Assembly (NCBI GenBank): GCA_029262095.1
Contig: JAJDAB010000154.1
Coordinates: 1-27,354 of the forward strand
Length of the DNA: 27,354 bases
From: Candidatus Hydrogenedentota bacterium
GTDB lineage: Bacteria; Hydrogenedentota; Hydrogenedentia; Hydrogenedentales; SLHB01
Direction: 5' to 3'
The first letter of the stretch is position 1. Every line of letters starts with the position of its first letter. Positions 15,507-22,128 of the stretch are shown here, one piece after another. The notes under the pieces are model-generated. The model saw only the letters and a list, made by a program, of their open reading frames with translations, was not told where the DNA came from and did no database searches. A program made the position numbers and the translations under genes.

Positions 15507-15536
15507 GTATGAACTTGCAGTCTTGCGAATGCTTGA

Positions 15537-16844
15537 TCAGGCTGAATTCATAAGCTGATCTAGTGCGGCAATCAAGGGCAGGAACAGCGCGATGAAAAGC
15601 ACGAGCACCATGCCGCCGATAATGATCACCATAATCGGCAATAGTAGATCGCCGAGGGATGCGACCGCGATGTTCACTTCTTCCTCGTAGGTTCGTGCGA
15701 GATGCTCGGCAATATCGTCGAGTTGGCCGCTGTCCTCACCGGTGACGAGCATATCGGTAATGACCGGCGGTACGATCGCGGCCGATGCGCGGAGTGGCGC
15801 TTCGATTCCTTCACCGCGTTCAACGGAGTCGCGTACCCCATTGAGCGTGTTGGCGAACGCACGGTTGGTGATGGCGGATCGCACTAAATCGAGGGTGACC
15901 ATCATGGAGAGACCGCTTCGCAACATCATGGACAGCGTCCAAGTGAATTCGACGATGGCGCGTTTCTTAATGATGTTCTTGCCCAAATACGGAATGGACA
16001 ACTTGATACGGTCGGCCCGAATTCGGTTTAAGGGGTTTAACACCCAGAGGCGATACAAAACGATTAGACCAACAAGGGTGCCGACGACAACCACGACAAA
16101 TGTCAAAGACGTTATGCCCTCGATAAATCCGAAGAACATCGCGGTCTGCTGGGGGAGTTCTCCGTCGCCAAGTTTTAGGAATGTCGCCTTGAATTCGGGA
16201 ATAACGAATTTCGAAATGAGGAGAAGTACGCCGCCACAGAAAAAGAGCAGGACGGCGGGGTAGAGCATGGCCCCTCGAAGTTTTCGGACCATCATTTCGC
16301 GGCGTTCGCGATAGTCGACTTGGCGCTTGAGCACGGCACTCAATGTACCGCTCGCCTCACTGGCTTTTATGAGGTTGATAAAAACCGTGTCGAATTCTGA
16401 TGGATGCCGTTCGAAGCCTTGCCACAAGGCGTTTCCGCTTTCAACGTGCTCGGCAATGTCCGCGACCAAGGTACGTATTGCGGCCTTTTCGTTGCGTTGG
16501 GCACAGGTTTTCAAAGACTTGAGAATGGGTGTTCCCGCTTCCATCAACATGATGAGTTGACGCAAAAAGTTGTTCACGTCCCGGGTCTTTGGCTTCGCCT
16601 GGAACGAGGATCGTGGTGGATGCTTCGAAACGGTCGCTTCGGTGTTCGCTTCCCTGGAAGACGCCCCGATTCTCGTGGTCGATTTGGCGGGTTCCGCCGC
16701 CTTTTTCGCCGCTGGCGCTTCTATCGGCGTGGAGTCCTCTTGTAGACTTTTGAGCGTGCGGGTCGCCGTCTTACGACGGGTCGCCGGTTTTTTGCGCGTC
16801 GCTCGTTTGGTCCCTGTGGAGGCCTTACGACCTTCAGTGGCCAT
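15537..16844 (-). CDS. gspF: Type II secretion system inner-membrane protein GspF with basic N-terminal tail
   Basis: A 435-residue GspF/PilC platform protein. It sits in the inner membrane and couples the cytoplasmic ATPase to pseudopilus assembly. The first T2SSF domain starts near residue 89 (NNFLRQLIMLMEAGTPILKSLK, GTLSAVLKRQVDYRERREMM). Membrane helices lie near 194-216, 246-275 and 400-425, and the second domain carries EFTWTLSMMLRSGLSMMVTL and TGEDSGQLDDIAEHLA. The first 88 residues differ from usual members: they are low complexity and rich in Lys, Arg, Ala and Thr (TKRATRKKPATRRKTATRT), like histone H1 tails. The start is fixed by GAGGGAGA 7-8 bases upstream. It is the last gene of the gspI-J-K-F operon, separated from gspK by a 14-bp hairpin and followed by a terminator. 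Confidence 0.93.
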   Translation of the reverse strand: MATEGRKASTGTKRATRKKPATRRKTATRTLKSLQEDSTPIEAPAAKKAAEPAKSTTRIGASSREANTEATVSKHPPRSSFQAKPKTRDVNNFLRQLIMLMEAGTPILKSLKTCAQRNEKAAIRTLVADIAEHVESGNALWQGFERHPSEFDTVFINLIKASEASGTLSAVLKRQVDYRERREMMVRKLRGAMLYPAVLLFFCGGVLLLISKFVIPEFKATFLKLGDGELPQQTAMFFGFIEGITSLTFVVVVVGTLVGLIVLYRLWVLNPLNRIRADRIKLSIPYLGKNIIKKRAIVEFTWTLSMMLRSGLSMMVTLDLVRSAITNRAFANTLNGVRDSVERGEGIEAPLRASAAIVPPVITDMLVTGEDSGQLDDIAEHLARTYEEEVNIAVASLGDLLLPIMVIIIGGMVLVLFIALFLPLIAALDQLMNSA

Positions 16845-16874
16845 GATATCGTCTCCCTCTTGTGCGTGGTGTAC

Positions 16875-16905
16875 GCGGGATAATCAACCGCGTTGGTTAT
16901 CCCGC
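16875..16905 (-). promoter_or_regulatory. 14-bp hairpin in the gspK-gspF intergenic mRNA
   Basis: GCGGGATAA and TTATCCCGC, extended inward by a T-G pair and CAAC/GTTG, give 14 consecutive pairs around a 3-base CGC loop. It sits between the gspK stop and the gspF ribosome site. There is no U-run, so it is more likely an mRNA stability or processing element or a partial attenuator than a terminator. Confidence 0.5.
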
Positions 16906-16951
16906 AACTCTCTTCTAGTCGGCGTTGTCGATGTTTGGTAAACGATACGGA

Positions 16952-17923
16952 TTAACGATCCGGTTTTTCGCTCCAATATTGAATATGTGGACGCCCATTC
17001 GTATCGAACTGAACGATGGCTTCTGTGCGCGCCCGGCTTTCGGTTATGGGTTCAATCGTGCCAGCGAGAATGCGCAGCAATTCGCTCTCGGCGACAATTC
17101 GGAAACAGGAAGACTTGAACGTAAGCTCCGGGGGTAATCCGTCGTTGGTGGATTCCGCTGGGCGCGTGTTAAATAGGGAAACTTCTTTACCGGCCGCGTT
17201 GACCAATTCGCCGACCGTGAAGAACGGACGGGCTTCAACGACTCGTGTGGCCTGTTGCGGCCTGAGGTCTAAGACGGCCTGGAGTGCGGGCGCTGACGCG
17301 GTATTGACGTTGATGAAGCGTCGTGGGTTCGAAGCGTCGGTGACAGTGTAAACGGTAATCAGGTCCGCGTTTACGGCGTTCAATTGTTTTGGGGTCATAA
17401 AGCCGCGTGTAACTAGTTCGTCAATGGACGTAAGCCACCGCTTATTTGCAGTGCCTTCGGCACTGGGTAAGGGTAGACTTGCACGGATTGCGCGCGCCGT
17501 TCGGCCGTCGACGCCCAGGAGACGACGCAAGACTTTCGGGGGTGCATGATTGATGTTAATGCGGGCATTCTCATCGGTCACCGTGACGGTGATGCGGCTC
17601 CGATAGCGTGCATGCAGTTGCAGTTCGCCATCCGCTACGCCGCCCGCGTAGACGGGAAGCCGCAGCTTTCGCTCGTCCAATTGGACGGTACCGGTTGTTG
17701 CACTATCCAGGTCCGCGTGTAAGTCCGCGAGACGCGCGTAGACCCCGGCGTTGGCGTACAGTTGTGCCCTCGTCTTGGCCAACGTGAAATCGGTATTCGC
17801 GTTGTCTGTCGTCATTTCGTGAAACCAGATCGCGCCCAAGGTCGTGAACATGGCGAGTAGCGCAATCGCGGTGATCAGTGCGACACCGCGCGTTGAGTGG
17901 ACTTGGTGAGTTCGCGAGGTCAT
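16952..17923 (-). CDS. gspK: Type II secretion minor pseudopilin GspK-like
   Basis: A 323-residue GspK-type minor pseudopilin that would cap the pseudopilus tip with GspI and GspJ. The N-terminus MTSRTHQVHSTRGVALITAIALLAMFTTL gives a prepilin-like leader ending in G, followed by a hydrophobic helix. GspK proteins characteristically lack Glu at +5, and none is present here (G then VALIT). DENARININHAPPKVLRRLLG and the later FINVNTASAPALQAVL are the paired segments typical of GspK; both run into helix-hairpin-helix-like turns. Its ATG overlaps the gspJ stop by 4 bp. The length is usual for the family. The call rests on both sequence and operon order. Confidence 0.88.
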   Translation of the reverse strand: MTSRTHQVHSTRGVALITAIALLAMFTTLGAIWFHEMTTDNANTDFTLAKTRAQLYANAGVYARLADLHADLDSATTGTVQLDERKLRLPVYAGGVADGELQLHARYRSRITVTVTDENARININHAPPKVLRRLLGVDGRTARAIRASLPLPSAEGTANKRWLTSIDELVTRGFMTPKQLNAVNADLITVYTVTDASNPRRFINVNTASAPALQAVLDLRPQQATRVVEARPFFTVGELVNAAGKEVSLFNTRPAESTNDGLPPELTFKSSCFRIVAESELLRILAGTIEPITESRARTEAIVQFDTNGRPHIQYWSEKPDR

Positions 17924-18534
17924 TGGGCAGGTACTCGAAAGACTAGGCTGCGGGTAATCGCTGGAGCAACGATGCGATCAGGATCGCTTAGCGTAAGGGT
18001 TGCACGGACTGCGATGGGTGATGCCCCTCGTGGCCATTCAGGCTGCCAATCGCCTTGTTCGTCAAGGAATTCAGCGCGAAACGCGATGACGCCTCTTGCG
18101 ACTTCTGACCCCGCATTGTCTGGGATGGGCGTGTGCAGTGGCACTGATGTACGAATTAGTCGCGCCGTGCCTTGCATCCGCCGAACTTCGTATTTAACCC
18201 ACGCCGCGGTTGCGCGTCCGTCATTGAATGTAGGAACACTGACCGGAAGCAGGAGGACGCTATCCGCCTCGCCCCCACTGCTGTTTTGGACGATGCCGGA
18301 CACCGATACGCCGGTCAATGATGAGGGTAAGACGGCGCTCACATCTTCACGGATTGTTTGCAGCGCCGCCTGGGCGGCCATGTCTGATTCGCCTTCGGAT
18401 CGGGCTTGGGCGTAGTAGTCGATGGCTGTAGTATAGGCCCGCAGGCCGAGGCTGGATACGACCCCGATAATCGCCATGGTTACGAGCAGTTCGGTTAGCG
18501 TGAAGCCTGCTCTGAGGCGGCGTGGCGTCATCAT
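17920..18534 (-). CDS. gspJ: Type II secretion minor pseudopilin GspJ-like
   Basis: A 204-residue prepilin. The leader MMTPRRLRAG is cleaved before FTLTELLVTMAIIGVVSSLGLRAY, with Glu at +5 and a standard pilin helix. The C-terminal half is beta-rich (VKYEVRRMQGTARLIRTSVPL, AFRAEFLDEQGDWQPEWP, AVRATLTLSDPD), the pattern of GspJ minor pseudopilins, where the question of line breaks in the strand order is typical. It overlaps gspI upstream and gspK downstream by 4 bp each (ATGA), so translation is coupled. The assignment as J rather than H rests mainly on order I-J-K and the C-terminal pattern. Confidence 0.85.
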   Translation of the reverse strand: MMTPRRLRAGFTLTELLVTMAIIGVVSSLGLRAYTTAIDYYAQARSEGESDMAAQAALQTIREDVSAVLPSSLTGVSVSGIVQNSSGGEADSVLLLPVSVPTFNDGRATAAWVKYEVRRMQGTARLIRTSVPLHTPIPDNAGSEVARGVIAFRAEFLDEQGDWQPEWPRGASPIAVRATLTLSDPDRIVAPAITRSLVFRVPAQ

Positions 18535-19043
18535 GAGCCGTTCTCAATCAGGGCGCGGGGGTAAGCCGTCGTCAGCGCGAGTGACTGGGGACGCCCCGCT
18601 TCGGTCCAGTAGAGACTGACTGTGAGTTCCAAGTGGTTTGCGTCTTCGGTAACCCGGCGCCCATGTGCCAGCCACCGAAAGCCGCCAAAAAATGCTTGCT
18701 GATGGTTGGCCGAGTCGGTGCCCAATGGCGCTGAAACCGCATGACCGGCGGTGCCTGGGGCGGTTTCTGAAGGCGTGATTTCAACGAGCTCGCCACTCAC
18801 CAAGTCTTCGAATGAGGGCCAAACGTACGCATTGGGCCGTGCCTGGATTTCGGCGAGGATGCTTTCGCCGATATTGGCGGCTGCCGTGCGGTGTCGGCTG
18901 TGCTCGCCCAGCGCGACCCCGCGGCCAAGCATGGATATAAGGATGGTCGTCGCAATACTCAGCACCGCAAGCGCGATGATCATCTCGACGAGCGTGAACC
19001 CTCGAGTGGATAGTGAGGTACGGCGTGTTGGTGGCAATAGCAC
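18531..19043 (-). CDS. gspI: Type II secretion minor pseudopilin GspI-like
   Basis: A 170-residue prepilin with leader MLLPPTRRTSLSTRG cleaved before FTLVEMIIALAVLSIATTILISMLG (Glu at +5). AANIGESILAEIQARP is the characteristic helix after the GspI membrane segment. The start is a GTG at 19043, with GGGGAG about 12 bases upstream; no better in-frame ATG precedes the prepilin motif. It is the first gene of the I-J-K-F operon and lies about 107 bases from a good sigma70-like promoter. The fold and pseudopilin role are clear; the letter I is inferred from order. Confidence 0.85.
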   Translation of the reverse strand: MLLPPTRRTSLSTRGFTLVEMIIALAVLSIATTILISMLGRGVALGEHSRHRTAAANIGESILAEIQARPNAYVWPSFEDLVSGELVEITPSETAPGTAGHAVSAPLGTDSANHQQAFFGGFRWLAHGRRVTEDANHLELTVSLYWTEAGRPQSLALTTAYPRALIENGS

Positions 19044-19156
19044 TGGCGAACCGATCTCCCCTACTCTCGACCCCCGACTGGCGGAAGAGACGGTCTACTA
19101 CGCTTGAAGGTCCTCCGCGTCGCCGCGGTTGGGATGACTCCCTACGAACTGAGCGT

Positions 19157-19186
19157 ATCGTAACTTGTGGTGAACAGCCAAGTCAA
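19157..19186 (-). promoter_or_regulatory. sigma70-like promoter of the gspIJKF operon
   Basis: On the minus strand TTGACT (19181-19186), an 18-base spacer and TACGAT (19157-19162). The predicted start near 19150 gives a 5' leader of about 107 nt before gspI. Confidence 0.5.
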
Positions 19187-19222
19187 CGGATGAAACGGCG
19201 TATTCCGATCGTCGGTCGGTCA

Positions 19223-19251
19223 TTGTAAATCGAGCGATTGGGCCATATCCT
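19223..19251 (+). promoter_or_regulatory. sigma70-like promoter of the metallohydrolase gene
   Basis: TTGTAA (19223-19228), a 17-base spacer and TATCCT (19246-19251). The predicted start near 19258 leaves a short leader holding the AAGGAGG ribosome site at 19264-19270. Confidence 0.45.
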
Positions 19252-19275
19252 GTTCATTCCAAAAAGGAGGTCACG

Positions 19276-21696
19276 ATGTATAGCCGAACGACTCTGATGA
19301 TAAGCCTAGTACTCGTGTGCTTATTCGCACCGACGGATGCTGTATCGCAAGACATGTACGAAGTGTTCGATGTCGAGCCGCAGCCTGTTCTGGCTCAAGC
19401 ATTGCGACTGGAAGAGGCCCTAGCCTTTCTCGGAAGCCGTATGGCGGAGGGGGATATCGCCGGATTGAAGGCGCTGGCGGACGCGGCCCCGTCGGAGAAG
19501 ACGCTTGAAGCTGTGCAACAAATCCTTGATCCCTATTGCTTGGCGCTGGTCCACATCAATCCCGAGTCGCGGGTCAAAGTGAACCCAGGCCCGGCGGAAA
19601 AAACACTCATGCAAAATGGTTGGCGAAGTTTCCTCGTGAAAGTTCACAACGAGGCAGGCTCGACCGCCGCACTTCAGGCTGAGAGTCCGAACTCGAAACC
19701 GCTGTTGCACCGATCGAGCGGTGCGCCGAATCCGCAAGAAGAGAATCTGCTGACCGGTGGCGAAGTCGCAAACCGTTTTCTCGAAGTCGATGTTTATTCG
19801 CGGCGACCGTTGAAGGCCGAGTTGTCGGGTCTCGCGCTGGAGTATGCGGTCGTGCAGATCTATACGCGAGATAGAGGCGCCCGTGAAGCGAAGATCGGTT
19901 TCAACGTTGGCCAAGGTACGCAGGACATCGGATTCCGAAACGAAATCGACATCTTGTTCGATTGCCAACCGAGCGTCGACGTGGTGTTTCGGGTGAAGGA
20001 CTTTGATGGGGCGCCGACGATGGCGTCGTTTGTTATCTCGGACAGCGTGCGGCGCGAATCGCCGTCGACCGAGAGTAACAAAGAGGATTACCGCAGAACG
20101 CGCGCGCTCAGCTTTCCGAAGGGATCGCATCTGTTCGAATCGCAGTCGTTCACTGGTGTCTACCCGTTGCCGTCGCGGCGCGTGGCGGATGTCGATGAGT
20201 ATCCGGACCTCTATTTCCAGCCTCAGGTGTATCGCGCGGATGGTGAACATGTCTCGTTACCGCCGGGCGAATATGACGTGCAATACACGCGTGGACCGGA
20301 GTACGTCCCGCAGTCGAAGACCATCACCGTGCCCGGCGATGGCGTGGCCAAGATTGAAGAAACCTTCGAGCTGAAGCGTTGGGTGCACATGAAAGAGCTG
20401 GGCTGGTATAGCGCGGACCATCATGTCCACGGCGGCGGCTGTTCGCACTACGAAAGCCCGCAAGCCGGGGTGCAACCCGAAGCGATGTTTCGCCAAGCGT
20501 TCGGCGAAGACCTGAATGTCGCAATGGTCCTCACGTGGGGGCCGTGCTGGTATTTCCAGAAACAGTTTTTTGAAGGTGGCATCCATCCGCTGTCGAAGCC
20601 GGATACGGTCATGCGTTACGACGTGGAAGTGTCGGGTTTTCCGTCCAGTCATGCGGGACACCTCTGTTTGTTGCGTTTAGCGGAAGATGATTATCCCGGC
20701 ACGACCAAGATCGAAGAGTGGCCGAGTTGGACGCAGCCCGTCCTAGCGTGGGGCCAGAAGCAGGGCGGCGTGGTCGGGTATTCGCATTCGGGTTGGGGCC
20801 TTGAGCCGATGGAGCCGACGGAGGATTTGCCGAACTACGTGATGCCGAAAATGGACGGCATCGGCGCGAACGAGTACATCGTCACCGTCGCGAATGGCGC
20901 ATGCGATTTCATCTCGGCGGGCGACACGCCGCTCAATTGGGAATTGAACATCTGGTATCACACCTTGAACTGCGGTTACCGCGCGACCATCAGCGGCGAG
21001 ACCGATTTCCCCTGCATCTACGATGAACGAGTCGGCATCGCGCGGAGTTATGCTAAGTTCGATGGCGCACTCGATTTCGACGCGTTCTGCCAGAAGATCA
21101 AAGAGGGTGGTAACTACGTCTCCGACGGCAAATCGCACATCATCGACTTCGATGTGAACGGCGTCGTTGCAGGCGAAAATGGCAGCGAACTTAAAGTAGG
21201 CAAACGCGACCGCGTGACGGTCAAGGCGAAAGTGTCCGCCTATTTACCCGAAGAGCAAGATGCCATTGCGAAGGGTCTCCAAAAAGCGAAATGGAGCACC
21301 GCGCCGTACTGGCATATCGAACGCGCGCGCATCGACGACACCCGGAAAGTCCCGGTGGAAATGATCGTCAACGGACTGCCCTACGGTCGCACGGAAATCG
21401 AAGCGGACGGCAAGTTCCACGAAATCGAGTTCGACCACAAAGTGAAACACTCAAGCTGGATCGCGTTGCGCGTCCTCGGTAGTTCGCACACGAATCCGGT
21501 GTACGTCCTTGTCGACGGCGAACCGGTCCGTGCATCGAAACTAAGTGCGGAATGGTGCCGCGCCGCCGTCGACCAATGCTGGGAAAAGAAACGCCCAGCC
21601 ATCCGCGAAGCAGATCGCGAAGCCGCAAAAGCGGCGTATGATCAGGCCCGTGCGGCGTACGACAAAATCATCGTGGAAGCGGTAGATGATAAGTAG
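19276..21696 (+). CDS. Exported CehA/McbA-type PHP-domain metallohydrolase
   Basis: An 806-residue exported protein. The signal peptide is MYSRTTLMISLVLVCLFAPTDAVSQ. Residues about 25-370 are accessory beta domains, including PGEYDVQYTRGPEYVPQSKT, which resembles a carboxypeptidase-regulatory-like fold. The PHP/CehA-type core begins near 376: WYSADHHVHGGGCSHYE holds the D-x-H-x-H metal motif (D381, H383, H385). Further candidate ligands are H504 (GYSHSG) and the Asp in ISAGDTP. The C-terminal approximately 150 residues form another beta domain (PVEMIVNGLPYGRTEIE), then an Ala/Arg helix. Family members include the carbaryl hydrolase CehA, but most have unknown substrates. The start is decided by AAGGAGG 5 bases before the ATG. 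It is monocistronic and divergent from gspI. Confidence 0.82.
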   Translation: MYSRTTLMISLVLVCLFAPTDAVSQDMYEVFDVEPQPVLAQALRLEEALAFLGSRMAEGDIAGLKALADAAPSEKTLEAVQQILDPYCLALVHINPESRVKVNPGPAEKTLMQNGWRSFLVKVHNEAGSTAALQAESPNSKPLLHRSSGAPNPQEENLLTGGEVANRFLEVDVYSRRPLKAELSGLALEYAVVQIYTRDRGAREAKIGFNVGQGTQDIGFRNEIDILFDCQPSVDVVFRVKDFDGAPTMASFVISDSVRRESPSTESNKEDYRRTRALSFPKGSHLFESQSFTGVYPLPSRRVADVDEYPDLYFQPQVYRADGEHVSLPPGEYDVQYTRGPEYVPQSKTITVPGDGVAKIEETFELKRWVHMKELGWYSADHHVHGGGCSHYESPQAGVQPEAMFRQAFGEDLNVAMVLTWGPCWYFQKQFFEGGIHPLSKPDTVMRYDVEVSGFPSSHAGHLCLLRLAEDDYPGTTKIEEWPSWTQPVLAWGQKQGGVVGYSHSGWGLEPMEPTEDLPNYVMPKMDGIGANEYIVTVANGACDFISAGDTPLNWELNIWYHTLNCGYRATISGETDFPCIYDERVGIARSYAKFDGALDFDAFCQKIKEGGNYVSDGKSHIIDFDVNGVVAGENGSELKVGKRDRVTVKAKVSAYLPEEQDAIAKGLQKAKWSTAPYWHIERARIDDTRKVPVEMIVNGLPYGRTEIEADGKFHEIEFDHKVKHSSWIALRVLGSSHTNPVYVLVDGEPVRASKLSAEWCRAAVDQCWEKKRPAIREADREAAKAAYDQARAAYDKIIVEAVDDK

Positions 21697-21716
21697 GGAC
21701 GCGTCTGGCCACCGAA

Positions 21717-21753
21717 GAGATTGCCGCGTCGCCTGTGGCTCCTCGCGATGACG
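21717..21753. repeat. Short repeat-like motif (GAGATTGCCGCGTCGCC...)
   Basis: The stretch from GAGATTGCCGCGTCGCC to CTCCTCGCGATGACG resembles, from memory, a dispersed repeat seen in unrelated bacterial genomes. There is only one copy in this window, so its status as a repeat is not shown by the sequence itself. Confidence 0.35.
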
Positions 21754-21778
21754 GTTTGCGCGGAGGCCGTAGAAATCG

Positions 21779-21808
21779 CCACAGATTCACTCGGATGAAT
21801 ACTGATTA
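21779..21808. repeat. 10-bp periodic GAT repeat, copy 1
   Basis: CCACAGAT, TCACTCGGAT and GAATACTGAT place GAT every 10 bp. An inverted, better-conserved copy lies at 26700-26729. Confidence 0.6.
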
Positions 21809-21810
21809 GC

Positions 21811-21836
21811 AAACGCATAGGCGCGGTGGCGTAAAG
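21811..21836 (+). repeat. AAACGC-type repeat, copy 1
   Basis: AAACGCATAGGCGCGG followed by TGGCGTAAAG matches copy 2 at 22014-22040 at 21 of 26 positions. Confidence 0.65.
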
Positions 21837-22013
21837 AACCAATGTCGCGATTGCGCTGGGCGGAGTCACCTGCCGTCATGTTCGCTGTTTACTCTAGGTG
21901 AAGTGTTGCATCTCTTGCTTGGGTTGCCGTCCTGGGAGACAAAGGGTAATTGGTTGACGTAATTCTTGTAAATTATTGATGGTGCGTGCTTTATAAATTC
22001 GCGACTTATTGAT

Positions 22014-22040
22014 AAACGCGAAGGCGCGGAGACGCAAAGG
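22014..22040 (+). repeat. AAACGC-type repeat, copy 2
   Basis: AAACGCGAAGGCGCGG followed by AGACGCAAAGG, in the same orientation as copy 1. With the inverted copy 3 it flanks the palindrome at 22059-22086. Confidence 0.65.
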
Positions 22041-22058
22041 GCCTGCGGCCAGTGTATG

Positions 22059-22086
22059 CATTCCCACGGTGGACCGTGGGAACGAG
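22059..22086. repeat. Dispersed palindromic repeat, copy 2
   Basis: TTCCCACGG and CCGTGGGAA form a perfect 9-bp stem with loop TGGA, preceded by CA and followed by CGAG. It shares ends with the copy at 15198-15222. Confidence 0.65.
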
Positions 22087-22110
22087 TTCCGTTAGTGCGG
22101 TTTTCTCTTT

Positions 22111-22128
22111 CTTAGCGCCTTTGCGTTT
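22111..22128 (-). repeat. AAACGC-type repeat, copy 3, overlapping the peptidase stop
   Basis: On the minus strand AAACGCAAAGGCGCTAAG matches the first 18 positions of copy 2 at 15 sites. It encodes the last four residues (TQRR) and the TAA stop of the prolyl oligopeptidase. Confidence 0.6.

Larger units (their letters stand above)
21697..22111. other. Non-coding repeat island
   Basis: A 415-bp gap between two convergent genes with no credible open frame. It holds six short repeat units of four kinds, listed separately, plus an AT-rich core (about 21945-22010) that has none. Confidence 0.7.
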
